Numbered from the stretch's first letter, positions 17,253-27,191 are shown. The stretch: DNA of 64,000 nt from an uncultured bacterium (GCA_937920515.1 CALEUG010000004.1:1-64000); one strand, 5' to 3'. Program-made: numbers and translations. The notes: generated by a model not told the origin, from the sequence alone.

Positions 17253-18356
17253 TTGAAAAGCTCATCCCGGATAAATATTTTAACTGCGAAAAACAATTCA
17301 GCCCTTAAAGAAATCAGACAGGCCATCGATGCCCTGGATGAAAAAATACTGAGATCAATCGAAGAAAGAATGTCCCTGGCCTTAAGATTGAGTCGCCTTA
17401 AAGACAGAATCTCCGACCCTCAAAGAGAAAAACAGGTCTTGAACCATTTCAAAAACCACGCCGGTCCGCTGCTTTCAGAAAAATTCGTGGTCGGACTGGC
17501 CCTGGCTCTGATCAAAGAAAGCAAATCGTTACAGGGCCGAAAGTTTAAGCTGATCGGTTTCCAGGGCGAAAAGGGGGCTTACAGTGAAGAAGCTGCCTTG
17601 AAATATGACCCGCAGCTCATTACCATGCCCTTCCTGGAATTTAAAGAGGTGTTTGATGGCGTCTCCAGTAATTTTCTGGATTACGGCATTGTCCCGGTAG
17701 AAAATTACACCGAAGGACAGGTATCCGGGGTCGGAGACCTGCTTATCACCAGCCATCTGAAGATTGTGGCTGAAATCAATTATCCTGTTCATCACTGTCT
17801 CCTTGGTGTTTCTGGAACTGATCTGGCTCAAGTCAGGATAGTGTTTTCTCATCTCCAGGCTCTCGGGCAATGCCGGGATTTTCTCCAGAAATATAACATT
17901 GAACCAAAACCATTTTATGACACAGCCGGGGCAGCCAGGATGCTGGCCGAAAGACAGCTGAAGGAAGCCGGGGTAATAGCCAGCAAAAAATGTGCCCAGA
18001 TTTACGGACTCCAGGTCTTAAAAGAAAACATTGAAGACTTCCCCGGAAACCGGACCAGGTTTCTCATCATCAGTAAAGAGGGCCTGACTGAAGGAGCAAA
18101 ATGTTCGGTGGCCTTTTCTCTAAAAAATGAACCCGGGGCCTTAAGCCAGATTCTTCTTCCTCTGGCTAAAAGAAAAATTAATTTGACCAGACTGGAATCC
18201 AGACCGAATAAGAATCATCCCGGTGAATATTTTTTCCTGCTTGATTTTGAGGGTTCCTTGTCCGAAGAAAAAATAAGGACCTCCCTCCAAGAATTAAAAA
18301 AAAGAAGTCTCTTTTTTAGATTTCTCGGCTGTTATCCGGTTTTTAATCAACTTTAG
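17253..18356 (+). CDS. pheA: Chorismate mutase / prephenate dehydratase (P-protein)
   Basis: A 367-aa bifunctional enzyme of the Phe branch. Residues ~18-95 are an AroQ-type chorismate mutase (IRQAIDALDEKILRSIEERM). Residues ~100-275 are prephenate dehydratase, starting FQGEKGAYSEEAA and ending with the NRTRF signature. An ACT domain follows (NEPGALSQIL, LTRLESRP), the usual Phe-inhibition site. The start codon is TTG at 17253 with GAGGAGG five bases upstream. It is probably the only chorismate mutase here and would feed TyrA as well. It sits divergent from the aromatic operon, behind its own attenuator. Confidence 0.95.
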   Translation: MKSSSRINILTAKNNSALKEIRQAIDALDEKILRSIEERMSLALRLSRLKDRISDPQREKQVLNHFKNHAGPLLSEKFVVGLALALIKESKSLQGRKFKLIGFQGEKGAYSEEAALKYDPQLITMPFLEFKEVFDGVSSNFLDYGIVPVENYTEGQVSGVGDLLITSHLKIVAEINYPVHHCLLGVSGTDLAQVRIVFSHLQALGQCRDFLQKYNIEPKPFYDTAGAARMLAERQLKEAGVIASKKCAQIYGLQVLKENIEDFPGNRTRFLIISKEGLTEGAKCSVAFSLKNEPGALSQILLPLAKRKINLTRLESRPNKNHPGEYFFLLDFEGSLSEEKIRTSLQELKKRSLFFRFLGCYPVFNQL

Positions 18357-18754
18357 ACTTTCCAGCGTCGCCTTATCTCCCTGTCCCTGGCTATCAGAAA
18401 TTTAGCTTCTTATAAAAAACCGGCTTAGAAGAGAAAACTCCCCGGGGACGTTTTATTTTTCAGAATGATACAAATTTTGTTAAGGTTGAAAATATTTCCA
18501 TTAAATTTATCCCTTTACCGGGTCAGAGCCCTGCTGAAAAAACGGTAAAATCCAGGTATTCGAGTATCTTTATCCTGAAGCTGAAGGGTAACAGAATAAT
18601 TCCCTGCGCTGCCATTTTCACATTTATAATCAATTATTTTTGTTGCTTCTTGAAAAAAAACAAATTATCAATAAATCCACTTGATGCCCTGGCTATATGA
18701 AACCTGGAAATCAACGGTGCCTGCCCGCTCGGTCACAAACAAAACTTCGTCCGC
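18357..18754. other. Intergenic, nothing recognised
   Basis: About 400 nt between pheA and the his promoter. No ORF with a ribosome site and no strong terminator was found. Confidence 0.4.
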
Positions 18755-18783
18755 TTGACATAAAACCAATTATGCTGTATAGA
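18755..18783 (+). promoter_or_regulatory. his operon promoter
   Basis: TTGACA (18755-18760), a 17-bp spacer and TATAGA (18778-18783) lie about 200 nt before hisG. A short ORF (18794-18853, 19 codons) opens ten bases after the -10. The 190-nt leader can form a long-range stem between TTAATTTCCCG (18868-18878) and CGGGGAATTGA near 18920-18930, with G-U pairs. No terminator-like T-run follows a stem. Confidence 0.7.
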
Positions 18784-18982
18784 TAAAATCATCATGAAAG
18801 GCAAAACAGAATATTACATCAAGTATTGCCTGACCAGAACCTGCCTGCATTGACCCTGACCTCCTCTTAATTTCCCGCCAGAGTCCTGAGCATTATCTTT
18901 TTCTACTGTCCAGGATTTAACGGGGAATTGATAACCGACTTTTTCTCTCTCCAAACTAATTCGTCTTAAAGGAGGTAAGGAC

Positions 18983-19849
18983 ATGGCAAGCAAAAACGAA
19001 ACCTTCAAGATTTTAATAGCCAAAGGAAGACTTTTACCGGCCATCGGTAAACTTCTCCAGGAAGCCGGTTTGATTCAGGAAATAAATGATCAGTCTTATC
19101 TTGTCCCCACCGACGATCCCGGGATAAAGGCAAAATTAATGAAGCCCCAGAACATTCCTCAACTGGTCGAACTCGGCTCTTATGACGCTGGTTTTACCGG
19201 CCATGACTGGGTGGTCGAAAAGAAAGCTCAGGTGGAAGAGGTGCTGGATCTTGGCTTCAATCCGGTAAAAATCGTCTCGGCCACCTCAAAAACAAATTCA
19301 CTTTCTTTTCTCAAAAGAAAAAAAATAATAGTGGCCTCGGAATATGAAAATATCTCCAGAACATATCTGGAAGAGAAGGGTTTTAACTATCATTTCCTCA
19401 GAACTTTTGGCGCCACCGAAGCCTATCCGCCGGATGATGCTGACCTGATTATTGACAATACAGCCACGGGTAAAACACTCAGAGAAAACGGGCTTAAAAT
19501 CGTTGACGTCCTTCTCCGATCCTCAACCAGGTTGATAGTCAATCCGGCCGTAAAATCAGACCCCTGGAAGAGAGAAAAATTAGAAGAAATCATAACTCTC
19601 CTCAGAGCTGTCTTAAACGCCCGGGAAAGGGTCATGCTGGAGATGAACGTTGGCCCTGACCGGCTGGAAGAAGTAATCCGGGTTCTCCCCTGCATGCGAG
19701 CGCCAACGGTCGCCCCTCTTTATAACGGCACCGGGTTTGCCGTTAAAGTGGCGGTCAAAAAAAAGGAAGTGCCCGGGTTAATTCCATTGCTCAAGAAACT
19801 GGGAGCCACCGATATTCTGGAATACGAATTCCGCAAGGTTATCATCTGA
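18983..19849 (+). CDS. hisG: ATP phosphoribosyltransferase, long form
   Basis: First, committed step of His synthesis (ATP + PRPP). The 288-aa protein is a long-form HisG: the catalytic domain opens KILIAKGRLLPAIGKLL, carries the PRPP-loop DLIIDNTATGKTL, and is followed by the C-terminal regulatory HisG_C domain (~residues 210-285, MRAPTVAPLYNGTG and an ACT-like fold). Long forms work without HisZ and are inhibited by His. AAAGGAGGTAAGGAC precedes the ATG. It is the first gene of the his operon. Confidence 0.94.
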   Translation: MASKNETFKILIAKGRLLPAIGKLLQEAGLIQEINDQSYLVPTDDPGIKAKLMKPQNIPQLVELGSYDAGFTGHDWVVEKKAQVEEVLDLGFNPVKIVSATSKTNSLSFLKRKKIIVASEYENISRTYLEEKGFNYHFLRTFGATEAYPPDDADLIIDNTATGKTLRENGLKIVDVLLRSSTRLIVNPAVKSDPWKREKLEEIITLLRAVLNARERVMLEMNVGPDRLEEVIRVLPCMRAPTVAPLYNGTGFAVKVAVKKKEVPGLIPLLKKLGATDILEYEFRKVII

Positions 19850-19857
19850 GGCCAGCC

Positions 19858-20901
19858 ATGAAAACTCTATATTTTTCCACTTCCAGACCTGAAGACAATC
19901 AGCTTAAAAACTATATTCGCCTGAATCTGAATGAATCAAGCCTGGACCTGCCCGGGGAACTTAAAAAGAAAATTCTGGAGAACTTAAAAAAGCTACCATG
20001 GAACAGATATCCTGATGAAGCCAGTCCAGAGCTGAGGCAGGCCCTGGCCGGTTATTGTAAAGTTAAAAAGGAAAACATCCTTCTGGGCAACGGTTCCAAT
20101 GATTTGATTCAAAACATCATCAGAGCTTTTGGCTGCAGCAGGCCGATAATTCTCTTCAAACCCTCTTTCTCCATTTATGCCAGAGAAGCCCGCATCCAGC
20201 AGGCAAACTACCTGGAAATCACCATTCAGCCGGGCCAGGGCTACCAGGCCGGAAGCTGGCTTAAAAATCTATCTTCAGCCGGCTTGATTTTCCTTGATTC
20301 ACCCAATAACCCCCTGGGCTGTACGATCAATTCAAATTTTCTCAGAACCGTTCTGGACAATATAAGGGGGATAGCAGTGGTTGACGAAGCTTATGCCGAA
20401 TTTGCTGACAGAAGTTACTGCAGCTGGGTTGGCCGGCATAAAAACCTTATAATTCTCAGAACCTTCTCCAAAGCCTTCCGGCTGGCCGGAGCTCGCTTCG
20501 GTTATTTAGTGGCTTCAGAAGAACTGGTCAATCAGGTCAGAAGAGTTCAGCTGCCTTTCTCCGTGGGTATTTTTCAGCAGGTGGCGGCCCTGACTGTCTT
20601 AAATCAAAAATATCTGATTCTTAATCAGGCCGCCAGAACCAGAAAAGAAAGGCAGCGACTTTTCAACCGGCTTCAGACTTTCAAGCACTTTGAACCCCTG
20701 CCTTCAAAAGCCAACTTCATCCTGGTCCGGTCCAGAAATTTCCCGGCCGCTGAAGTTTATAATTTCCTCAGAAAGAAAGGCATACTGGTCAGGATTTTTG
20801 ACCTGCCCGAACTCAGTCATTTTTTCCGGGTCACCGTTGGCACCACCCGGGAAAACAATTGCTTCCTGGATGCTCTGGAGACTCTGGAAAAGGAGATTTA
20901 A
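19858..20901 (+). CDS. hisC: Histidinol-phosphate aminotransferase
   Basis: PLP aminotransferase, 347 aa. It begins like other HisC proteins (YIRLNLNESSLDLP), has the LGNGSNDLIQNI loop, DSPNNPLGCTI, VVDEAYAEF, and the PLP lysine in RTFSKAFRLAGARFGY. It starts 8 nt after hisG and ends one base before the hisB ATG. A secondary role in aromatic transamination (Phe/Tyr) is possible, since no dedicated aromatic aminotransferase is in the window. Confidence 0.93.
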   Translation: MKTLYFSTSRPEDNQLKNYIRLNLNESSLDLPGELKKKILENLKKLPWNRYPDEASPELRQALAGYCKVKKENILLGNGSNDLIQNIIRAFGCSRPIILFKPSFSIYAREARIQQANYLEITIQPGQGYQAGSWLKNLSSAGLIFLDSPNNPLGCTINSNFLRTVLDNIRGIAVVDEAYAEFADRSYCSWVGRHKNLIILRTFSKAFRLAGARFGYLVASEELVNQVRRVQLPFSVGIFQQVAALTVLNQKYLILNQAARTRKERQRLFNRLQTFKHFEPLPSKANFILVRSRNFPAAEVYNFLRKKGILVRIFDLPELSHFFRVTVGTTRENNCFLDALETLEKEI

Positions 20902-20902
20902 G

Positions 20903-21508
20903 ATGACAAAACAAGCTGAGATCAAAAGAAAAACAAGGGAAACAGAGATTGAGGCCAGAGTTAAACTGGAAGGCTCAGGCCAGTTTACCATCAGTACCCC
21001 TATCGGTTTTCTGACCCATTTGCTCGAGTCCTTCGCCTTTCATGGATGTTTTGACCTGGAGTTTAAAGCCACCGGCGACACCGCTGTTGACCAGCATCAC
21101 CTCCTGGAAGACTGCGGCCTGGTACTCGGAAAGCTCTTTCGGATCACGGCGGAAGAACTAAAAGGCCTGAATCGCGCCGGGTTTTTCGTCCTGCCCATGG
21201 ACGACGCGCTGGCTCTGGTGGCCGTTGATCTCTCAGGGCGTCCTTACCTGCAATATGAACTGAAGACCAGAAGGCGGTTCTGTGGCTCACTTGATACCGA
21301 CCAGATGGAAGATTTTTTTAATGGTTTCTGCCGGGGACTGATGGCCAATCTGGTGGTTAAGGCTAAAGGGAAAAATGACCATCATAAATTAGAGGCGGTC
21401 TTCAAATCACTGGGCCGGGCTCTCAAATACGCGCTCTCCTCAGAGCCCGGAATTTCGGAAGTTATAAAAGACTCCCTGCCGAGTCTTAAAGGAGTGATTG
21501 ACCTATGA
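20903..21508 (+). CDS. hisB: Imidazoleglycerol-phosphate dehydratase
   Basis: A Mn-dependent dehydratase, 201 aa. The start at 20903 has AAAGGAG upstream inside hisC; the open frame extends further back but that part is out-of-frame hisC sequence. Metal-binding motifs HHLLEDCG and DHHKLEA, plus FGFLTHLLESFAFHG-like residues, are clear. There is no histidinol-phosphatase domain fused, so that step must be provided elsewhere. Confidence 0.94.
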   Translation: MTKQAEIKRKTRETEIEARVKLEGSGQFTISTPIGFLTHLLESFAFHGCFDLEFKATGDTAVDQHHLLEDCGLVLGKLFRITAEELKGLNRAGFFVLPMDDALALVAVDLSGRPYLQYELKTRRRFCGSLDTDQMEDFFNGFCRGLMANLVVKAKGKNDHHKLEAVFKSLGRALKYALSSEPGISEVIKDSLPSLKGVIDL

Positions 21509-22101
21509 TTGGCCTTATCGATTATGGAGCGGGAAACCTTAACTCTCTTCTGAAAGCTATCAGATTTCTGGACTATAGGGCACAGCTATTATCATCACCG
21601 GAACCGTTTCCAGAGATTGACAGGTTGATAATACCCGGTGTTGGCTCTTTCAGACCGGCTTTAGAAGAACTTAAAAGAAGAGAACTTTTACCATTTATCA
21701 GGGAATGGCTGGAAGCCGGTAAGCCGCTGCTGGGCATATGCCTCGGGCTGCAGCTTCTGAGCCAGGGCAGCCAGGAAGCACCAGAAATACCGGGTTTAGC
21801 TTTTTTCCCCGGTACCTGCCAGAAACTCCAGGCTCCGAAAGTGCCTCATATCGGCTGGAATGAGGTAAAGATTCTTAAAGATGACCCGGTCTTCGACGGC
21901 CTACCGGAGAAAAGTTACTTTTATTTTGTTCACAGCTTCGCTCTGACTGAAGTAAGTTCTTCAACTCTGGCCATTACAGATTACGGAACAACATTCAGCT
22001 CGGTCGTAAAAAGCGGCCGGATTTATGGCTGTCAGTTTCATCCGGAAAAAAGCGGCCGGCCCGGCCTTAAATTTTTAAAAAACTGGGTGGAAAAATGTTA
22101 A
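21505..22101 (+). CDS. hisH: Imidazole glycerol phosphate synthase, glutaminase subunit
   Basis: Glutaminase partner of HisF, 198 aa. It has [11 protein letters not shown] at the start, the nucleophile Cys79 in [23 protein letters not shown], and the His-Glu pair in QFHPEKSG. It overlaps hisB by ATGA and hisF by 7 nt, consistent with equimolar expression of the HisH-HisF complex. Confidence 0.94.
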   Translation: MIGLIDYGAGNLNSLLKAIRFLDYRAQLLSSPEPFPEIDRLIIPGVGSFRPALEELKRRELLPFIREWLEAGKPLLGICLGLQLLSQGSQEAPEIPGLAFFPGTCQKLQAPKVPHIGWNEVKILKDDPVFDGLPEKSYFYFVHSFALTEVSSSTLAITDYGTTFSSVVKSGRIYGCQFHPEKSGRPGLKFLKNWVEKC

Positions 22102-22847
22102 CCGTAAGAATAATACCCTGTCTGGATATGGATGATGGCTTTGTGGTCAAGGGCCTCAGGTTCAGAGATTTGAAAAAGGTTGGAGACCCCGTCTCTCTGG
22201 CCAGAAAGTATTACTTAGAAGGTGCCGATGAAATTGTTTTTCTTGATGTCGGGGCCACGGTAAAAAGTAGAAACACCATGATTGAAGTGGTTAAAAAAAT
22301 TTCGGCTGAAATTTTCATCCCGCTGACGGCGGGAGGGGGAATAAAAACGGCCGAAGACATCCGTAATCTCCTGCTGGCCGGGGCGGATAAGGTCTCTCTG
22401 GGTACAGCCGCTGTGGAAAACCCGGCCCTCATAACCGAAGCCGCCAGACGTTTCGGTTCCCAGTGCGTGGTTATTTCCATAGATGCGGCCAGAGCCAGCC
22501 ACGGCTGGCATGTTTTTACTCACGGCGGCCAGAAGGACACCGGGCTCGATGCTCTCGACTGGGCCAGAACCGTGGAAAGACTTGGAGCCGGAGAAATACT
22601 CCTCAATTCAATTGATCGCGATGGGACCGGAGCTGGATACGACCTTGAACTTCTAATAAAAACCGGAGAGGCCGTAAAGATACCGGTTATCGCCTCTGGT
22701 GGCGGTAAGGAATTGCACCATATTGAAGAAGCAATCATTCGGGGAAAAGCCGATGCGGTTCTTCTGGCTTCAGCTTTCCACTATGGTCGGCTGACCATTC
22801 CTCAGGTAAAAGAATTTTTAAGAACGAAAGGAGTAAGGGTAAGATGA
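22095..22847 (+). CDS. hisF: Imidazole glycerol phosphate synthase, cyclase subunit
   Basis: A (beta/alpha)8 barrel of 250 aa that forms IGP and AICAR. The catalytic Asp11 lies in [11 protein letters not shown] and the second in [10 protein letters not shown]. Phosphate-binding [10 protein letters not shown] and ASGGG motifs are present. The start overlaps hisH by 7 nt; the stop overlaps the hisA fusion by ATGA. Confidence 0.95.
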   Translation: MLTVRIIPCLDMDDGFVVKGLRFRDLKKVGDPVSLARKYYLEGADEIVFLDVGATVKSRNTMIEVVKKISAEIFIPLTAGGGIKTAEDIRNLLLAGADKVSLGTAAVENPALITEAARRFGSQCVVISIDAARASHGWHVFTHGGQKDTGLDALDWARTVERLGAGEILLNSIDRDGTGAGYDLELLIKTGEAVKIPVIASGGGKELHHIEEAIIRGKADAVLLASAFHYGRLTIPQVKEFLRTKGVRVR

Positions 22848-24136
22848 TCATTCCTTCCATAGACCTGAGACAGGGAAAAGCAGTTCAGCTGAGACAGGGA
22901 AAAACACTGGTGCTGGAAAGAGAAAATCCCCTGGCTCTGGCTGCAGAATTTCACCGCTACGGACCGCTGGCCGTAATAGATCTGGATGCCGCCTTGGGCC
23001 AGGGTAACAATTTAGATTTAATCCAGAAACTCTGCCAGCGGTATGAATGCCGGGTGGGTGGAGGAATACGGACCGCCGAACAGGCTTCAGACCTGCTGTC
23101 AGCCGGCGCCGCCAAAATTATAATCGGTTCCTCTGCCTGGAAGGAAGGCAGAATCAACCATGATTTTCTCCAGCAGCTCAAAGAGGCCGTCGGGGCAGAT
23201 AGTTTGATTCTGGCTCTCGATTGCTACGGCCAAGAGGTGGTAATAAAAGGGTGGACAGAAAACACCGGAGTTAACATCTTTAAGGTTATTCCTGAAGTCA
23301 GTGAATATGTCTCTGAGTTTTTGGTAACGGTAGTTGACCGGGAAGGCTGCCTGGAAGGAACAAATCTCAAGCTCTTCGAGAAAATAAAACAGGAAAGTTC
23401 TCTTCCGGTTACGGCCGCCGGTGGAATCACCACTGTTGAAGAAATTGCTGCTTTGAGCAGTATGGAAATGGATGTTCAGCTGGGGATGTCTATTTATTCC
23501 GGGAAAATCTCCCTGAATGAGGCTTTCCTGGCCAGCCTCAACTGGCAGAAGGGAGATCAGGGGCTCCTGCCAACGGTGGTGGCTGACGAAGCGGGCCAGG
23601 TTCTGATGCTGGCCTGGAGTTCATCTGAATCGCTGAGAGAGTCTTTGCTGCGGTGGCAGGCCTGCTTCCATTCACGCTCAAGAAACAAAATCTGGGTTAA
23701 AGGAGAAACCTCGGGCAATTTTCAGAAGTTGCTAAGAGTCCGCAGCGATTGTGATGGCGATAGTCTTTTGTTTGTGGTCAGGCAGCTCGGAAATGGAGCC
23801 TGTCACAAAAGAAGAAAGTCCTGCTTTGGCCTCTGGCCTTTTAGCCTTTTTGAACTTCAAGACATTATCAAAGATAGGCTGAACAACCATTACCCCGGCT
23901 CTTACACAGCCAGTCTGGATGACCGCACGGTACGGGAAAAGTTAGTGGAGGAAGCAGGAGAACTGATTATGGCCAGAAGGCCGGATGAAATAATCCGGGA
24001 AGCTTCAGACCTCATTTATTTCCTGACCGTTCTTCTGGTCAGAGAAGACATTGACCTGACTCAGGTGCTGGGAGAGTTGAGAAGACGACGAAGGAGCGGC
24101 CGGAGCGAAAAAACAGCCGGTTTGAAGATCAAATAA
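22844..24136 (+). CDS. hisAIE: Trifunctional HisA-HisI-HisE fusion
   Basis: A single 430-aa frame holds three consecutive-pathway enzymes. Residues 1 to ~235 are HisA (ProFAR isomerase): IPSIDLRQGKAVQL with the first catalytic Asp, GGGIRTAEQA, LALDCYG with the second Asp, and AAGGITTVEE. Residues ~238-330 are HisI (PRA-CH cyclohydrolase): VLMLAWSS, KGETSGNFQ, RSDCDGDSLL, GACHKRRKSCF. Residues ~335-425 are HisE (PRA-PH): VREKLVEEAGEL, EASDLIYFLTVLL. No start codon with a ribosome site separates the parts. HisIE fusions are common; having HisA attached is unusual. The three activities are steps 2, 3 and 4. Confidence 0.93.
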   Translation: MIIPSIDLRQGKAVQLRQGKTLVLERENPLALAAEFHRYGPLAVIDLDAALGQGNNLDLIQKLCQRYECRVGGGIRTAEQASDLLSAGAAKIIIGSSAWKEGRINHDFLQQLKEAVGADSLILALDCYGQEVVIKGWTENTGVNIFKVIPEVSEYVSEFLVTVVDREGCLEGTNLKLFEKIKQESSLPVTAAGGITTVEEIAALSSMEMDVQLGMSIYSGKISLNEAFLASLNWQKGDQGLLPTVVADEAGQVLMLAWSSSESLRESLLRWQACFHSRSRNKIWVKGETSGNFQKLLRVRSDCDGDSLLFVVRQLGNGACHKRRKSCFGLWPFSLFELQDIIKDRLNNHYPGSYTASLDDRTVREKLVEEAGELIMARRPDEIIREASDLIYFLTVLLVREDIDLTQVLGELRRRRRSGRSEKTAGLKIK

Positions 24137-24153
24137 CTCTGGAGGTAAAGAAA

Positions 24154-25455
24154 ATGAAGGTGTTCAATTACCGAAATTTGCCCCTGGAGGATCTCGGGAA
24201 GTTCCAGGATATTGACCCGGCCGTACTGGAAAAGGTTACAGCCATAATCGAACAGGTCCGCAAAAATGGTGACCGGGCACTCAGAGAATTAACCCTGAAA
24301 TATGATGCCTGCTTTCTATCCTCTATAAAAGTGGACCTGAAAGAAGAACTTAAAAATTGCGCCAGACTTAACCCACAATTGAAAAAAGCTCTGGCCCGGG
24401 CCATCAAAAATCTTCGCCGGGTAGCCCGAAGACAGGTTAAGAACTTAAAGCGGGCCGGCCATTTCAGGATACAACCTCAACCCGGAGTAATCCTCGAGCA
24501 AAAATTAAGGCCTATTAAAAGAGCAGGAATTTATGTCCCCGGCGGTCGTTATCCGCTTATTTCTTCTCTTTACATGGCTGCCATTCCGGCTCTGGAAGCC
24601 GGAGTTGAAGAAATAATCATATGTACCCCACCTGATAAAACAGGAAATATCCCACCAGAAATAATTTTTCTGGCTGACCTTCTTGGCCTTAAAGAAGTTT
24701 ATAAAATAGGTGGGGCTCAGGCCATCGCCGCCATGGCTCTGGGCACCGAGACCATCAAAGCGGTGGATAAGATTGTTGGACCCGGAAACATCTACGTCAC
24801 TGCCGCCAAGAAATTATTGTACGGAAAAGTTGATATTGATTTTATCGCCGGCCCGACCGAGCTTACAATTATTGCCGACAGCTCGGCCCGGGCTGAGCTC
24901 TTGGCCGCCGACCTTCTGGCTCAGGCCGAACATGATGTGCTGGCCAGGCCGGTCCTGGTCAGCCTGAGCAAAAAGCTGGCGCTTCAGGTAAAAAGAGAGC
25001 TTGAACTCCAGCTCAGCCAGCTGCCTGAACCACGGGTTGCTTCTGAAGCCCTCAGAAATAACGGCCTGATAATCATCTGCTCAAAGCCCCAGCAGGCCTG
25101 CGCCATAGCCAACCGGATAGCACCCGAACACCTATCTCTTTTTGTAGAAAATCCGGAAAAATATGCCAGATCTTTAACCAACTATGGCTGTCTTTTCCTC
25201 GGTCAGAACTCTGCCGAAGTTTTTGGCGATTACTGCTCTGGCAGCAACCACATCTTACCAACCAACGGAGCCAGTCGCTATACAGGCGGTCTTAACTGTG
25301 TGGATTTTTTCAAATTTGTCTACCAAATAAAAATTGAAGACCGGGCTGTAAAAACGCTGGCCAGGACCGCCTCTCTGCTGGCCAGAACTGAAGGCCTCAC
25401 AGCCCATGCTCGTTCCGCTGAAAGACGCTATCCTGGCCAGAAAGGCAAAATCTGA
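24154..25455 (+). CDS. hisD: Histidinol dehydrogenase
   Basis: Oxidises histidinol to histidine in two NAD-linked steps, zinc dependent. It is 433 aa, full length. It shows PLISSLYMAAIPALEAGV, KIGGAQAIAAMALGT, DKIVGPGNIYVT, DFIAGPTELTIIAD, the QAEHD zinc/substrate motif, and EHLSL and GSNHILPTNGASRY near the C-terminus. CTGGAGGTAAAG precedes the ATG, 17 nt after the fusion gene. It is the last gene of the his operon. Confidence 0.95.
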   Translation: MKVFNYRNLPLEDLGKFQDIDPAVLEKVTAIIEQVRKNGDRALRELTLKYDACFLSSIKVDLKEELKNCARLNPQLKKALARAIKNLRRVARRQVKNLKRAGHFRIQPQPGVILEQKLRPIKRAGIYVPGGRYPLISSLYMAAIPALEAGVEEIIICTPPDKTGNIPPEIIFLADLLGLKEVYKIGGAQAIAAMALGTETIKAVDKIVGPGNIYVTAAKKLLYGKVDIDFIAGPTELTIIADSSARAELLAADLLAQAEHDVLARPVLVSLSKKLALQVKRELELQLSQLPEPRVASEALRNNGLIIICSKPQQACAIANRIAPEHLSLFVENPEKYARSLTNYGCLFLGQNSAEVFGDYCSGSNHILPTNGASRYTGGLNCVDFFKFVYQIKIEDRAVKTLARTASLLARTEGLTAHARSAERRYPGQKGKI

Positions 25456-25937
25456 CATGATTAAATAAACATCATGATGGTTAAGGAACCCGGGCTGGCA
25501 GGTCATCGGGCCTAGTTTTTCATTGAATATAATTGAATATAATTAAAAAAGCCGGGAAAGGAAAGGACCGCTGCTTCAGACAAAAAGCCTGAGTCTTCCT
25601 TGAATTGCTTCTGAAGAAAATGAGGTCAAAAAAGCAGAACCTGTTTAGATAATTACTGGATTTCATTTCAGGTGTAAAATAAAGGGAGAGGGAAATAATG
25701 CTCCCAATGTCAGGATAAAAGCCTGGCTTAAATATTTTTCAGAGATGAAGAAAAGAGTTAAGGCTCCGGGGGAGAGACCTATTCAGATTATCAAACAGAA
25801 AGACATTTTTTAAAACCTCTACGGTCAATTAAAACTCCATGTTATAAATGGCCGAGAGGCTTAATTTATTTTTAATGGATGTTTCGATAAAAAGTGATAT
25901 AGACCCTGCCTGGATGAAATCTATCAACCCAATCGCT
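25456..25937. other. Intergenic with a short AT tandem repeat
   Basis: About 480 nt between convergent hisD and purM. Only a two-unit 10-bp tandem (TTGAATATAA, around 25523-25542) and a weak CCCG/CGGG stem before a T-run at about 25515 were seen; neither is a convincing terminator. No coding region is recognised. Confidence 0.4.
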
Positions 25938-26939
25938 CTATTCGATCACCACCTCATGTGGTCCTTTGACCAGCTCGCCGATGAGGTAGGCTTTCTGGCC
26001 CAGCTTCTGGAATAGCTTGAGGGCCGGCTCGACCTCTTTCGGGCTGACGACCAGGGTCAGACCGATACCCATGTTGAAGGTGCGGAACATCTCGCGCTCG
26101 GCCACCTGGCCGCGGCGCTGTATTTCGTTGAAGATGGGAAGAACCGGCCAGGTACCCCTGTGAATTACCACCCGGAGTCCGTCCGGGATAACCCGCGGGA
26201 TGTTGTCGTAGAAACCGCCGCCGGTGATATGAGCCATGGCTTTGATTTTAATCTTCTTCAGCGCTTCAAGAATTACAGCGGTGTATATCTTGGTCGGCTT
26301 GAGCAGTTCTTTTCCCCATTTGTTCTTGATTTCTTCTTCCGAAAAAACACGGCGGGCTAAGGAATAGCCGTTGCTGTGCAGGCCGGAGGAAGCCAGGCCG
26401 ATTACTTTATCGCCAGCTCTGCAATGGCGGCCATCAATGATTTTTTCCGCATCCACGATACCCACGCAGAAACCGGCCAGGTCCCATTTGCCGGGTTCAT
26501 AGAGCCCCGGAAGCTCTGCAGTTTCTCCACCGATCAGGGCGCAGTTGGCCTCGCGGCAGCCGCGGACTATTCCCCTGACCACCTCAACCATCTGATTTTT
26601 ATCCAAACGGCCGGTGGCAATGTAATCGAGGAAGAATAGCGGCTCGGCCCCCAGAACCACCACGTCATCAACGTTCATGGCCACCAGGTCAATGCCAATG
26701 GTGTCATATTTTTTGAGCAGGTCGGCAATTATGAGCTTGGTGCCGACTCCATCAGTGGAGGAGACCAGCACCGGCCTCTTCATTCCTTTAAGCCGCGGGG
26801 CAAACAACCCGCCAAATCCCCCGATTGAGCCCAGGACTTCCGCCCGCTCGGTCATCTTGACCAGCGGCTTTATCTTCTGAACGAATGAATCCGCCTCGTC
26901 AATATTAACTCCTGCTTTCTTATAGGTAAGCCCACCCAT
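25938..26939 (-). CDS. purM: Phosphoribosylformylglycinamidine cyclo-ligase
   Basis: Purine synthesis: ATP-dependent closure of FGAM to AIR. The start is set at 26939 (MGGLTYKKAGVNID, 333 aa) because AAAGGAG precedes it; a longer frame to 27008 lacks that support. Motifs: TYKKAGVNI, LVSSTDGVGTK, MNVDDVVVLGAEPLFFLDY, GGETAELPG, GLASSGLHSNGYSL, AHITGGGFYDNIPR. Codon use is visibly more GC-rich at third positions than the flanking his and asd genes. It stands alone between amino-acid operons. Confidence 0.95.
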   Translation of the reverse strand: MGGLTYKKAGVNIDEADSFVQKIKPLVKMTERAEVLGSIGGFGGLFAPRLKGMKRPVLVSSTDGVGTKLIIADLLKKYDTIGIDLVAMNVDDVVVLGAEPLFFLDYIATGRLDKNQMVEVVRGIVRGCREANCALIGGETAELPGLYEPGKWDLAGFCVGIVDAEKIIDGRHCRAGDKVIGLASSGLHSNGYSLARRVFSEEEIKNKWGKELLKPTKIYTAVILEALKKIKIKAMAHITGGGFYDNIPRVIPDGLRVVIHRGTWPVLPIFNEIQRRGQVAEREMFRTFNMGIGLTLVVSPKEVEPALKLFQKLGQKAYLIGELVKGPHEVVIE

Positions 26940-27191
26940 GTTGCTCTCCTTTCTTATAGTTAGCCTTGCTACCTGCTTAAAATTATCATCCCTTCTTATT
27001 ACAGTCAAATTGCATCTTCTTTCAGGTCAGGAAATCATAGATAGCGCATCATTAAAGAATGATCATAGTATCAAACAAGAAACCTTGTACCTCATTTCTA
27101 CCATGGCTGCTTAAAAATCAATAGCCACCCACATTTCCCTCTATCAAAACAAGAAAATCAGCCTGAGACCAGGTGCTTTAGATTTAATCGG

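Noticed and set aside
18794-18853. Short ORF before hisG as a His-sensing leader peptide
   Set aside because: It contains only one His codon, at its end, and no terminator follows. Position near the promoter is its only support.
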